Source: Mycobacterium sp. | GTDB lineage: Bacteria; Actinomycetota; Actinomycetes; Mycobacteriales; Mycobacteriaceae | Direction: 5' to 3' | Length of the DNA stretch: 40,199 nt | NCBI GenBank assembly: GCA_022841565.1 | Contig: JALHRH010000009.1 | Span: 1-40,199, forward strand | In this document: positions 15,971 to 23,993 of the stretch, piece by piece | How positions within the stretch are numbered: position 1 is the first letter of the stretch | Layout: each line of letters opens with the position of its first letter | The notes under the pieces: generated by a model | Seen by the model: the letters and a program-made list of their open reading frames with translations, nothing else | What the model was told of the DNA's origin: nothing | Databases searched by the model: none | Position numbers and translations under genes: made by a program

Positions 15971-17224
15971 GTGAACATCCAGCTGTTCCTCTTGATCATC
16001 GTCGTGATCACCGCACTCGCATTTGACTTCACCAACGGCTTTCACGACACCGGCAACGCAATGGCGACCTCCATCGCCAGCGGCGCCCTGGCGCCAAAGG
16101 TTGCGGTCGCTCTCTCGGCCGTGTTGAACCTGATCGGCGCGTTCCTGTCGACCGCGGTGGCAGCGACCATCGCCAAAGGACTGATCGACGCGAACCTGGT
16201 CACGCTGGAGTTGGTGTTCGCTGGGCTGGTCGGCGGGATCGTCTGGAACCTGCTCACCTGGTTGCTCGGTATCCCCTCGAGCTCCTCGCACGCCCTGATC
16301 GGTGGCATCGTCGGCGCGACCATCGCGGCGGTCGGCGGACACGGCGTGATCTGGAAGGGTGTGGTCTCTAAGGTCCTGATCCCGGCCGTCATAGCCGCGC
16401 TGCTGGCGATCCTCGTCGGCGCGGTGGCCACCTGGCTGGTCTACCGGATCACCCGAGGTACCGGGAACGAGCGCACCGAGGCCGGGTTCCGGCGTGGGCA
16501 GATCGGCTCGGCGTCACTCGTGTCGCTGGCGCACGGCACCAACGACGCGCAGAAAACCATGGGAGTGATCTTTCTAGCATTGATGTCCTACGGCGCGGTC
16601 AGCAAGACCGCCGTCATGCCGCCGCTGTGGGTGATCGTGTCCTGCGCCGTGGCGATGGCGGGCGGCACCTACCTGGGCGGCTGGCGGATCATCCGCACGC
16701 TGGGCAAGGGCCTGGTGGAGATCAAGTCGCCGCAAGGCATGGCCGCCGAATCATCGTCGGCCGCAGTCATTCTGCTGTCGGCCCACTTCGGCTACGCCCT
16801 GTCCACCACCCAGGTCTGCACCGGCTCGGTGATGGGCAGCGGGGTGGGCAAGCCCGGCGCCGAGGTCCGCTGGGGGGTGGCCGGCAGGATGGCGACGGCG
16901 TGGCTGGTCACGCTGCCGTTGTCGGGCCTCGTCGGTGCGGTCACCTACTGGATCGTGCACTTCATCGGCGGATACCCCGGCGCGATAGTCGGCTTCTCGA
17001 TGTTGATCGCGGTGTCGACCGCCATTTACCTCCGGTCGCGCAGGGCGAAGGTCGACCACCAGAACGTCAACGCCGAATGGGAAGGTCACTTGACGGCCGG
17101 ACTGGACGGCGCCATCCAACAGCCGCCGCCCGATCCAGGGCCCCACCCGCCAACCCACCCGCCAAGCACTCCGGCCCGACAGTTCGGCTCCGACGGCCAG
17201 ATTCCCGCACGGAACGCCTCATGA
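15971..17224 (+). CDS. pitA: Low-affinity inorganic phosphate transporter PitA (PiT family)
   Basis: This 417-residue polytopic membrane protein is a PiT-family phosphate permease, driven by proton or cation symport. The PiT signature occurs in both inverted halves: FDFTNGFHDTGNAMAT near the N-terminus and SLAHGTNDAQKTMGV at about 185-199. About ten hydrophobic helices can be counted. The last ~60 residues form a hydrophilic, Pro-rich cytosolic tail (PPPDPGPHPP...). It matches Rv0545c, where the copy in M. bovis BCG is said to be defective; here the frame is intact. The GTG at 15971 gives MNIQLFLLI. Its stop overlaps the next start as ATGA (17221-17224). Confidence 0.93.
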   Translation: MNIQLFLLIIVVITALAFDFTNGFHDTGNAMATSIASGALAPKVAVALSAVLNLIGAFLSTAVAATIAKGLIDANLVTLELVFAGLVGGIVWNLLTWLLGIPSSSSHALIGGIVGATIAAVGGHGVIWKGVVSKVLIPAVIAALLAILVGAVATWLVYRITRGTGNERTEAGFRRGQIGSASLVSLAHGTNDAQKTMGVIFLALMSYGAVSKTAVMPPLWVIVSCAVAMAGGTYLGGWRIIRTLGKGLVEIKSPQGMAAESSSAAVILLSAHFGYALSTTQVCTGSVMGSGVGKPGAEVRWGVAGRMATAWLVTLPLSGLVGAVTYWIVHFIGGYPGAIVGFSMLIAVSTAIYLRSRRAKVDHQNVNAEWEGHLTAGLDGAIQQPPPDPGPHPPTHPPSTPARQFGSDGQIPARNAS

Positions 17225-17508
17225 ACGCCTGGTTCAACTACGCAGCCACCGGGAAAATCCTGGTCTTCAGCCTGCTGGCCGGCGCGGCACTGCCGGGACT
17301 GTTCGCGCTGGGCGTGCGACTGCAGGCCGCCGGCGGCGGCACCCTCAACACAAACGGGCACGCCGGAAAACAACGTCCGTTGCTCGCAGCCATTGCGTGG
17401 GCGATCTACGCGGTGGTGCTCGCAGTGGTGGTCATCGGTGTGCTCTACATCGCCCGGGACTTCATCGCCCATCACACCCACTATCCATTTCTGGGCGCCA
17501 AGCCGTAG
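17221..17508 (+). CDS. Small membrane protein coupled to pitA, Rv0544c-like
   Basis: This 95-residue protein starts at the ATG in the ATGA overlap with the pitA stop. It has two hydrophobic helices (about 13-33, KILVFSLLAGAALPGLFALG, and about 59-80, AIAWAIYAVVLAVVVIGVLY) joined by a Gly-rich, hydrophilic stretch. It matches Rv0544c. The tight coupling suggests a partner or stability factor for PitA. It has no domain name that I know. Confidence 0.85.
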   Translation: MNAWFNYAATGKILVFSLLAGAALPGLFALGVRLQAAGGGTLNTNGHAGKQRPLLAAIAWAIYAVVLAVVVIGVLYIARDFIAHHTHYPFLGAKP

Positions 17509-17548
17509 CGCGGAGTTCCTCGTCAAGTTTTGGCGATGACGCGGGGGG

Positions 17549-17554
17549 TAAGTT
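17549..17554 (+). promoter_or_regulatory. -10 element for the DUF3349 gene
   Basis: TAAGTT is followed by 9 nt and the ATG at 17564. Initiation about 7 nt after the hexamer would leave a leader of 2-3 nt, so the mRNA is nearly leaderless. Confidence 0.45.
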
Positions 17555-17563
17555 AGTCGCACC

Positions 17564-17872
17564 ATGAACCGTTTCCTGAGTTCGATCGTCTCGTGGCTGC
17601 GCGCGGGATATCCGGACGGCATTCCGCCGACGGATACCTTTGCCGTGCTGGCATTGCTGGCGCGTCGCCTGACCAACGACGAAATCGTCACGGTGGCCAA
17701 CGAGTTGATGCGGCGCGGCGAATTCAGCATCGACAACATCGACATCGGCGTGGCGATCACTCAACTCACCGACGAACTGCCCACCCCCGAGGACGTCGAG
17801 CGGGTCCGTAAGCGATTGGCCGCCCAGGGCTGGCCACTCGATGACGTGCGCGACAACGGAGACCACGCATAG
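17564..17872 (+). CDS. DUF3349 protein, Rv0543c-like
   Basis: This 102-residue soluble helical protein belongs to the mycobacterial DUF3349 family (RAGYPDGIPPTDTFAVLALL, then RLTNDEIVTVANEL and the C-terminal DVERVRKRLAAQGWPLDD). It matches Rv0543c. A structure exists for the family, but the function is unknown. It lies 14 bp before menE and probably shares its transcript. No signal peptide or membrane segment is present. Confidence 0.9.
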   Translation: MNRFLSSIVSWLRAGYPDGIPPTDTFAVLALLARRLTNDEIVTVANELMRRGEFSIDNIDIGVAITQLTDELPTPEDVERVRKRLAAQGWPLDDVRDNGDHA

Positions 17873-17886
17873 CCGTTCTGCGGGCG

Positions 17887-19011
17887 GTGCGCGTCTCACC
17901 GGGTTCAGCGACCCGGCAGCTGCTACCCGCCCTGCAGCGGGTGCTCGACGGTGCGGATTCCGCGTTGGTCGCCGCGCCGGAGCACGACTTCGAGTCCACT
18001 GTGGGTGGCCTGCGGGTCGGTGAGGAGATCGACGACGACGTCGCCCTGGTGGTGACGACGTCGGGAACCACCGGGACACCCAAGGGGGCGTTGCTGACGG
18101 CCGCGGCGCTGCAGGCGAGCGCATCGGCCACCTACCAACGTCTCGGCGGACCGGGACGCTGGCTGCTGGCCATCCCACCGCATCACATCGCCGGGCTGCA
18201 GGTGTTGATCCGCAGCGTGCTGGCGGGTTCGGAGCCCGTCGAATTGGACGTCTCGGCCGGTTTCGATATCGGCGAATTACCCAGTGCGGTAAGCCGTTTA
18301 GGGTCCGGGCGGCGGTACACATCGCTGGTCGCCGCTCAGCTGGCCAAGGCACTGGCCGAACCCGCTGCCACCGCCGCGCTGGCCGAGTTGGACGCCATCC
18401 TGCTGGGCGGGGGTCCCGCGCCACAACCCGTGCTCGATGCCGCCGCCGCGGTCGGCATCACGGTGGTACGCACCTATGGGATGAGCGAAACCGCGGGCGG
18501 CTGCGTCTACGACGGCGTTCCGCTAGACGGCGTGGCACTGCGGGTGCGCGCGGACGGCCGGATCATGCTGGGTGGTGCCACCCTGGCCACGGGTTATCGC
18601 AACCCGGTCGATCCCAACCCGTTCGACGCGGGCTGGTTTCTCACCGACGACCTGGGATACGTCGATGATTCGGGCGTGCTGACGGTGCTCGGCCGTGTCG
18701 ACGATGCGATCAGCACCGGCGGATTGACCATCCTGCCGGGGCCCGTAGAAGCCGCACTGTGCAGCCACCCCGCCGTGACCGACTGCGCGGTTTTCGGGGT
18801 CGAGGACGGTCGGCTGGGCCAGCGGGTGGTTGCCGCCGTCGTGGTGGGCGCCGGATTCGTGGCGCCGACGCTCGAGGAACTGCGGGATCATGTCGCGCGC
18901 ACCCTCGATGCCACCGCCGCACCCCGGGAGTTGCATCTGGTCGCGGAGATCCCGCGTCGCGGCATCGGCAAGGTCGACCGTCGGGCGTTGGTGCGGCTGT
19001 TCGGTCAATAG
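17887..19011 (+). CDS. menE: o-Succinylbenzoyl-CoA ligase MenE
   Basis: This 374-residue ANL-family enzyme activates o-succinylbenzoate with ATP and CoA, giving the MenB substrate. It has the P-loop VTTSGTTGTPKG (56-67), GGPAPQPVLDAA, the MSETAGG motif, the TDDLGYVDDSG hinge region and the final catalytic lysine K362 in RGIGKVDRR. Like Rv0542c it is short for the superfamily, because the N-terminal subdomain is reduced. The only start before the conserved region is the GTG at 17887, 14 bp after the DUF3349 stop. A GGGCGG just upstream may help ribosome binding. The GT-C-like gene follows after 11 bp. Confidence 0.94.
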   Translation: MRVSPGSATRQLLPALQRVLDGADSALVAAPEHDFESTVGGLRVGEEIDDDVALVVTTSGTTGTPKGALLTAAALQASASATYQRLGGPGRWLLAIPPHHIAGLQVLIRSVLAGSEPVELDVSAGFDIGELPSAVSRLGSGRRYTSLVAAQLAKALAEPAATAALAELDAILLGGGPAPQPVLDAAAAVGITVVRTYGMSETAGGCVYDGVPLDGVALRVRADGRIMLGGATLATGYRNPVDPNPFDAGWFLTDDLGYVDDSGVLTVLGRVDDAISTGGLTILPGPVEAALCSHPAVTDCAVFGVEDGRLGQRVVAAVVVGAGFVAPTLEELRDHVARTLDATAAPRELHLVAEIPRRGIGKVDRRALVRLFGQ

Positions 19012-19022
19012 GGTGATCTCTT

Positions 19023-20375
19023 GTGAAGTGCGCGCGCCGGGAATTAATCGCGGTCGCGACCGCCGCCCTGCTGGTGACGGCCGCGTTTGTGCTGCCGCGG
19101 ATGAATGTCGGCATCAAACCGCGGTCGGATATCGGGTTGGAGCGGTTCGCCATGCGCGCCGGAGCCGCGCCGATCTTCGGCTACTGGGACGTCCACTTCG
19201 GTTGGGGCACCGCCGCGGCGATTGCTCTCGCCGCGGCCGCGGTGCTGTGGGGTCCCGTTGTGGTGCAACGGCTTTCCTGGCGGCTGCTGGTGCTGGGCAG
19301 CTGGGCGACGGCCGCTGCGTGGGCTTTTTCGCTGGCCATGATCGACGGCTGGCAGCGCGGCTTCGCAGGCCGGTTGACCACCCGGGACGAATATCTCTGG
19401 GAGGTGCCCGGCGTCACCGACATCCCGGCGACGCTGCACAGCTTCGCCAGCCGGATCGTCGATTTCCAGCCGCATTCGTGGACCACGCACGTATCCGGGC
19501 ATCCGCCGGGTGCGCTGCTGACGTTCGTGTGGCTGGACCGGATCGGCCTGCACGGCGGCGCCTGGGCCGGACTGTGGTGCGTGCTGTTGGGCTCCAGCGC
19601 GACCGCGGCCGTGCTGGTCGCCGTGCGCGCCCTGGCTGACGAGCACACGGCGCGCCGCGCGGCCCCGTTCGTCGCCGTGGCCCCCACGGCGATCTGGGTT
19701 GCGGTGTCGGCCGACGGCTATTTCGCCGGGGTGGCGGCCTGGGGTATCGCACTGCTGGCGGTGGCGGTGCACGGCGGGGGTCGGTTCCCGGCGCTGTTCG
19801 GCGCGGCCGCGGGGCTGGTGCTCGGCTGGGGAATCTTCCTCAGTTACGGCCTGGTGCTGATCGGATTGCCGGCTCTCGCGGTGCTGATCTCGGCCGCCGA
19901 CTGGCGGTCGGCGCTGCGGGCGCTGGGACCCGCGGTGCTGGCTGCGGTGGCCGTGGCGGCGACCTTCGCGGTGGCTGGGTTCTTCTGGTTCGACGGCTAT
20001 ACCCTGGTGCAGCAACGGTATTGGCAGGGCATCGCCAAAGACCGGCCGTTCCGGTATTGGAGCTGGGCCAACCTGGCGTGCGTGGTCTGCTCCATTGGGT
20101 TGGGCTCGGTAGCAGGCATCGCCCGGGTATTCGATAAGGCCGCCATCCGTCGGCGCTGCGGCCTGCACCTGCTGTTGCTGGCCGCGCTGGCCGCGATCGT
20201 CTGTGCCGACCTAAGCATGCTAAGTAAAGCCGAGACCGAACGGATCTGGCTGCCGTTCACCGTGTGGCTCACCGCCGCGCCGGTGCTGCTGCCGGCGCGG
20301 TCGCATCGGGTGTGGCTGGCGATCAACGCCGCTGGGGCGCTGCTGCTGAACAGCGTCATCTTCACCAACTGGTAG
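19023..20375 (+). CDS. Polytopic membrane protein, GT-C glycosyltransferase-like, Rv0541c-like
   Basis: This 450-residue protein has about ten or eleven hydrophobic helices. A first large loop after helix 1 holds the charged segment RSDIGLERF and GYWDVHFG. A second loop has TTRDEYLWEV (119-128) and THVSGHPPG (155-163). This topology and the acidic outer loops fit GT-C enzymes, which use polyprenyl-phosphate sugars on the outer face of the membrane. Rv0541c has been listed among the M. tuberculosis GT-C candidates; sugar and acceptor are unknown. The GTG at 19023 has GGGTGA upstream, partly in the 11-bp gap after menE, so it is likely co-transcribed with menE. It ends 11 bp from the convergent CofC-like gene. 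Confidence 0.82.
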   Translation: MKCARRELIAVATAALLVTAAFVLPRMNVGIKPRSDIGLERFAMRAGAAPIFGYWDVHFGWGTAAAIALAAAAVLWGPVVVQRLSWRLLVLGSWATAAAWAFSLAMIDGWQRGFAGRLTTRDEYLWEVPGVTDIPATLHSFASRIVDFQPHSWTTHVSGHPPGALLTFVWLDRIGLHGGAWAGLWCVLLGSSATAAVLVAVRALADEHTARRAAPFVAVAPTAIWVAVSADGYFAGVAAWGIALLAVAVHGGGRFPALFGAAAGLVLGWGIFLSYGLVLIGLPALAVLISAADWRSALRALGPAVLAAVAVAATFAVAGFFWFDGYTLVQQRYWQGIAKDRPFRYWSWANLACVVCSIGLGSVAGIARVFDKAAIRRRCGLHLLLLAALAAIVCADLSMLSKAETERIWLPFTVWLTAAPVLLPARSHRVWLAINAAGALLLNSVIFTNW

Positions 20376-20386
20376 CCGCCGCAGCG

Positions 20387-21046
20387 TCAGCCCAGAGCGC
20401 GGGTGATTCGGGCGAAGCGACTGGTTTGCGCGCACGCCCGCCGCACCGCGGCGACGTCGTCGATGACGTCAATGTCCGCCAACTGCTGCACCAGCTCTAC
20501 GTCAATACCGTTGTCGTGGAATGCTTTACGCGTGAGCTCGCCGGTGTCGGACTGCGACATCGGGACGGCGCGCAGGCTTTGAGCGGCATCCGGAACTTGC
20601 ACCCCGAGCAGCCACCAGCCGCCGTCGTACGCCATTCCGAGCACGGCCGGCGTCTCCAGCAACCGGCGCGCGCAATCGGACAGCAATTCCGCGCTCACCT
20701 GCGGCGTGTCCATCCCGATCTGCAGCACCGGGTAGCCCGCGGAGCCGGCGTCAGCGTGCGCGTTGACCAGCCGGTCGGCGAAGTCCGCGCCGCGCTGCTC
20801 GACGACGGTGAAGGCGCCGAGCCGTTGCCGTATTTCGTCGGCGTTAGCCGCGGCGTCCAAATCCCCGGTCAGGGCGACCATCCGCGCCGCCACCGGCGCC
20901 GCGGCTACCGCATCCAGCGTGTCGAGCAGCGCGGCGGCGGCGATTTCGGCGGCGCCGCGGTCGCCGACCGTCGCAGCCAGCCGAGTCTTGGCCCGTCCGG
21001 GCTCGGGCGCTTTGGCAACCACCAGCACAGTGACCGGCAGTCTCAC
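20387..21046 (-). CDS. CofC-like GT-A transferase (TIGR04282 / DUF2064), Rv0540-like
   Basis: This 219-residue protein has a GT-A nucleotidyl/glycosyl-transferase fold of the TIGR04282 type. It shows the N-terminal VLVVAKAPEPGRAKTRL nucleotide-binding loop, IGMDTPQVSAELL (the metal-binding Asp of the family), and DGGWWLLGV near the active site. It matches Rv0540. Members are often found beside a GT2 enzyme, as here: its GTG overlaps the GT2 stop as GTGA (21043-21046). The donor substrate is unknown. Confidence 0.85.
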   Translation of the reverse strand: MRLPVTVLVVAKAPEPGRAKTRLAATVGDRGAAEIAAAALLDTLDAVAAAPVAARMVALTGDLDAAANADEIRQRLGAFTVVEQRGADFADRLVNAHADAGSAGYPVLQIGMDTPQVSAELLSDCARRLLETPAVLGMAYDGGWWLLGVQVPDAAQSLRAVPMSQSDTGELTRKAFHDNGIDVELVQQLADIDVIDDVAAVRRACAQTSRFARITRALG

Positions 21047-21678
21047 GAGATCACCTTCCAGAAGTCAAGAATCGCGGTGATGCTGCCCCGCAGCGATCCA
21101 CTCACCTTGGACTTGCCACCGGTCCGCGGGCCGTAGCTGACATCGAGTTCGACCACCCGCCAGCCTGCCGCCGCGGCACGCACTAGCAGTTCCAACGGAT
21201 ATCCCGACCGTCGGTCGGCGACACCCAGATCAAGTAGCGCCTCGCGTCGGGCCACCCGCATGGGTGCGATGTCGTGGACCGGTAGGCGGTGCCGTGTGCG
21301 CAGCCGCCAGCTCATCACCACGGTGCCCACCCGGGCGACCCACGGCCATTTCAGACCGGGCACCGGGCGGCGCCGTCCCGTCACCATGTCGGCGCCGCGG
21401 TCCAGTTCGGCGACCAGCCTGGGCAGGTCGCCCGGGTCCATCGAGCCGTCGGCGTCAATCACCGCCACAATGGGCGTCCGCGCGGCGACCACACCCGCAT
21501 GAACGGCAGCGCCATACCCGGGCCGCGGCTCGACGACCACCCGGGCGCCATGCCGGGCCGCCACCGCGGCGGTGCCGTCGGTGCTGTTGTTGTCCACCAC
21601 CAGCGCCTGGTAACCAGTCGGGATGGCGGCCAGCACCGCCGGCAAGGACTCCTCCTCGTTGAGACAAGGCAGAACCAC
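21043..21678 (-). CDS. GT2 family glycosyltransferase (dolichyl/polyprenyl-phosphate sugar synthase-like), Rv0539-like
   Basis: This 211-residue GT-A enzyme has the GT2 features PCLNEEESLP (4-13), VVDNNSTDGT (27-36), the metal-binding D75-A-D77 in VIDADGSMD, and TGRR. No membrane helix is present. Relatives move a sugar from a nucleotide donor to polyprenyl phosphate on the cytosolic side. It matches Rv0539. The GTG at 21678 begins in the first beta strand, which is slightly short for the fold. The same frame is open upstream for 14 codons to the stop of the Pro/Thr-rich gene, but no standard start codon lies there. Translation may depend on ribosomes finishing that gene. Confidence 0.87.
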   Translation of the reverse strand: MVLPCLNEEESLPAVLAAIPTGYQALVVDNNSTDGTAAVAARHGARVVVEPRPGYGAAVHAGVVAARTPIVAVIDADGSMDPGDLPRLVAELDRGADMVTGRRRPVPGLKWPWVARVGTVVMSWRLRTRHRLPVHDIAPMRVARREALLDLGVADRRSGYPLELLVRAAAAGWRVVELDVSYGPRTGGKSKVSGSLRGSITAILDFWKVIS

Positions 21679-21720
21679 TGTTATGGAGTCGGCCGATGCG
21701 ACTTCCCACCCTGGAGCGAT

Positions 21721-23682
21721 CTAGTTCACCCCCGAACCGGAGCGACCGCCACCGCCTGACGGCGCCTTGGGCGCCTGCTGAGTCGGCGCCTTGGGCGCCA
21801 CAGTCTGCGGTGCCTGGGTTTGCGGCGCCTGCGTCTGCGGCGCCTGAGTCCTGGGGGCCACCGTTTGCTGCTGCGTGGGAGCCTGGGTGGGCTGGGGCGC
21901 GGCGGTGGTGGGTTTCGGCGCAACCGTGGTGGGTGCCACCGTCGTTGGAGCGGCCGTCGTTGGAGCGACCGTGGTTGGAGCGACCGTGGTGGGCGCAACG
22001 GTGGTGGTCTGCGGTGCGTTACTGGTCGGCGGGGTGGTCGACGCGGTGGTCGGCGGAGTTGTGGACGGGGTGGTTGGCGGGGTCGTCGTTGGCGGGGTCG
22101 TCGTCGGCGGTGTCGTCGTCGGCGGGGTCGTCGTCGGCGGGGTCGTCGTCGGCGGGGTCGTGGTCACGGGCGTTGTGAAGGTTGTCGCCGGCGCCGTGGT
22201 CGGCGGCGTCACGATCGGCCACGTCGGCATGCCCGGCTGCCATCCCGGATAGGGCGGAATGAAGATCGGCACCGGCACGGGCGCCGGAACGGGAACCGGA
22301 GCCACCGGCGCGGGCGCGGACGGCACCTGCCGCGGGACGTTCTGCACAGCAGGGACGCTGCCGCCCTGGAACCCGGCGGTGGGCAGATCGGGCGACGGCG
22401 GCGGCACCGGCGCCTGCTGTTCGGTCGGCAGCAACGGCATGAACTTGCCCGGCTGGGCGTTCTGGTGTCCCTCGACCGGCTGGGTGGACGCGGTCGGGCG
22501 GACGGTGACCGCAACCGCGACGGCCAGCGACGCGAACCCGAGGACGGCAAACCCCATAACCGCGTTGCTGATCAGCAGTCGCCGCAGATTATGGGGCTGC
22601 CCGCCGGCGGCGTCGGGGTCCCCTTCGTCGAACTGGTCGTCGAACCCATCGTCGAACCCGTCGCCGTAGTCACCGACGCCGTCGGTGTCGACCGGCAGAA
22701 TGTCATATTCGCTGGCCTGCGAATACGCCAACTGCTCGTCACCAGTGCCGGGTTGTCCCGCGTCGGGCGAGGACACGTAAGCGGTCGCATCGCCGGGGAC
22801 CTGCGCCGCGATGGTCGCGTCCGGGGACGCGGTCGGGGCAGCCATCGTCGCGTCGCCGGCGAATCCCTGGTGCCCATACGCGGGGTGAGCCATCGTCGCG
22901 CCCAACCCGGACACGTCGGGTGACGATGTCGAACCACCGCCCGAGAACGTCGGACCACCACCCGAGAACGTCGGACCACCACCCGATAGCGGAGAGTCGA
23001 TGGACGACCCCGCAACCGCCCCCGGCCCGTCGGCAGGCACCGCCGGTGCCGCCATCGTCACGTCGGCAGCCGCGCCGCGGGCCAGCGCAAAGTCGGGGTC
23101 CCCGGGAATGTGCACGCTCATGGTCGAGGCGGACTGCAGATGGTCGGCGAACATCGCGGTGTGCTCGGGCGAGGAACCCACCACCAGCACGTCGTCCGGG
23201 CTGCTGGCCTGCCCTGGGATCTGGGCCATCAACGTGTCGAATGTCGCACCGGCATCCCTTTCCACCGGTGTCGACGCCAACACTGTTGGCGGGGCGTCCG
23301 GGTCCCCGGACACCGCCAGGCTCGCCGTCTCGGTGCCGATCAGCAGCACCGCGGCGGCGGCCCGCCCGGGCCCTAGTAGCGCCCCGGCCGCGTGCGACTC
23401 CGAAACCACCTGGACGTTGCGCACTCGGGCGTAGTCCAGCGCTTGGCGCAGCTGGTCGGCCCGGAACGGGTCCGACCACACCAACCGGGTGGCGACCAGC
23501 CGGTGGCCATCGTCGGTCAGCAGTCGACTGGTGCCGACCACCGTCTCGGTCAGGTCAGCGACGGGGTCATCCGACAGCTCGACCGTGGACTGGTCGATCA
23601 CCTGGGTACCGCGGGCGGCGGCCTCGACCAGAGCCAGGCGTGCGACCTGGCCGGTGACGGCAACCCCCAACACGACGTCCAT
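21721..23682 (-). CDS. Large Pro/Thr-rich membrane protein with actin/Hsp70-like N-terminal domain, Rv0538-like
   Basis: This 653-residue protein has four parts. Residues 1-205 read like an ATPase-fold sensor domain (MDVVLGVAVTGQVARLALVE...; DUF7159-type as I recall). Residues 206-365 are low-complexity, with GGGPTFS repeats (234-250) and an Asp-rich acidic stretch (332-357). One membrane helix lies at about 369-394. Residues 400-653 are Pro/Thr/Ala-rich with PPTTT, VAPTT and QAPQT repeats. By the positive-inside rule (NLRRLL before the helix) the N-domain is cytosolic and the repeat tail outside, where Thr could be O-mannosylated. It is longer than the ~550 residues I recall for Rv0538. AAGGGGAG lies 6 nt before the ATG. 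Function unknown. Confidence 0.85.
   Translation of the reverse strand: MDVVLGVAVTGQVARLALVEAAARGTQVIDQSTVELSDDPVADLTETVVGTSRLLTDDGHRLVATRLVWSDPFRADQLRQALDYARVRNVQVVSESHAAGALLGPGRAAAAVLLIGTETASLAVSGDPDAPPTVLASTPVERDAGATFDTLMAQIPGQASSPDDVLVVGSSPEHTAMFADHLQSASTMSVHIPGDPDFALARGAAADVTMAAPAVPADGPGAVAGSSIDSPLSGGGPTFSGGGPTFSGGGSTSSPDVSGLGATMAHPAYGHQGFAGDATMAAPTASPDATIAAQVPGDATAYVSSPDAGQPGTGDEQLAYSQASEYDILPVDTDGVGDYGDGFDDGFDDQFDEGDPDAAGGQPHNLRRLLISNAVMGFAVLGFASLAVAVAVTVRPTASTQPVEGHQNAQPGKFMPLLPTEQQAPVPPPSPDLPTAGFQGGSVPAVQNVPRQVPSAPAPVAPVPVPAPVPVPIFIPPYPGWQPGMPTWPIVTPPTTAPATTFTTPVTTTPPTTTPPTTTPPTTTPPTTTPPTTTPPTTPSTTPPTTASTTPPTSNAPQTTTVAPTTVAPTTVAPTTAAPTTVAPTTVAPKPTTAAPQPTQAPTQQQTVAPRTQAPQTQAPQTQAPQTVAPKAPTQQAPKAPSGGGGRSGSGVN
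21793..21849 (-). repeat. In-gene repeat coding QAPQT units
   Basis: This stretch of the Pro/Thr-rich gene encodes TQAPQTQAPQTQAPQTVAP, i.e. about four 15-bp units. Confidence 0.75.
21913..21999 (-). repeat. In-gene repeat coding VAPTT units
   Basis: This stretch encodes residues 562-590 of the same protein: about six diverged 15-bp units for VAPTT/AAPTT. It adds to the Pro/Thr-rich outer tail. Confidence 0.8.
22076..22165 (-). repeat. Six 15-bp tandem repeats coding PPTTT
   Basis: Six head-to-tail 15-bp units (plus-strand unit GGCGGGGTCGTCGTC) with only single-base changes run from 22076 to 22165. They encode PPTTT repeats in the outer tail. Near-identity suggests recent slippage, so copy number may vary between strains. 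Confidence 0.9.
22933..22983 (-). repeat. In-gene 21-bp repeats coding GGGPTFS
   Basis: This stretch encodes GGGPTFSGGGPTFSGGG, i.e. two nearly identical 21-bp units and part of a third, in the linker before the membrane helix. Confidence 0.75.
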
Positions 23683-23891
23683 TTACGGCTCCCCTTCGGC
23701 TGGCCACCCCACCACCAGCGATGTCCCGGCATCACTACACTTCGTACCGTCGGCAATATTCGTCATTCGGGCGTTAAGGCAACCCCATGAGCGCAGCGTA
23801 ATCGGATTCCCACCCCCTCGGGATGCGCACCAAGGATCCCGTTCACGTTCATACCCTGTTCACAGCCAGTGCCGTACATCCGAATGGAGAA

Positions 23892-23897
23892 TATGTT
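23892..23897 (+). promoter_or_regulatory. -10 candidate upstream of the DUF7937-like gene
   Basis: TATGTT fits TANNNT. Initiation near 23904 would give a leader of ~90 nt and would place the start point inside the left arm of the inverted repeat. Confidence 0.35.
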
Positions 23898-23941
23898 CGC
23901 AAGGGAACAACGCAGCGGGCCTGGCAGGGGGTTCCCTTGCG
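23898..23941. promoter_or_regulatory. 11-bp perfect inverted repeat with 22-nt spacer
   Basis: CGCAAGGGAAC (23898-23908) and GTTCCCTTGCG (23931-23941) are exact reverse complements. The right arm lies 52 bp before the GTG of the DUF7937-like gene, and a -10 candidate abuts the left arm. It could be a pair of protein-binding half-sites or an RNA hairpin in the leader. Confidence 0.6.
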
Positions 23942-23993
23942 GCACCACCAAACCTGCCCCAGCAGTACCCGACCTCGATACCTGGGGGGCATC

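Larger units (their letters stand above)
23683..23993. other. 311-bp divergent intergenic region
   Basis: This region separates the Pro/Thr-rich gene (minus) from the DUF7937-like gene (plus). It is less GC-rich than the genes. It contains the long inverted repeat at 23898-23941, a TATGTT -10 candidate at 23892-23897 for rightward transcription, and the strong ribosome binding site of the leftward gene at its left edge. A plus-strand frame is open from 23823, but the first 57 codons show no conserved protein features. Confidence 0.6.

Noticed and set aside
22069..22165. Regular repeats that could be taken for a CRISPR array
   Set aside because: There are no spacers. The units are contiguous 15-mers in frame within a coding sequence and encode PPTTT.
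23823..23993. Longer start for the DUF7937-like gene at an ATG 57 codons upstream
   Set aside because: The extra codons cover the inverted repeat and lack protein-like features. The GTG at 23994 has a good ribosome binding site.
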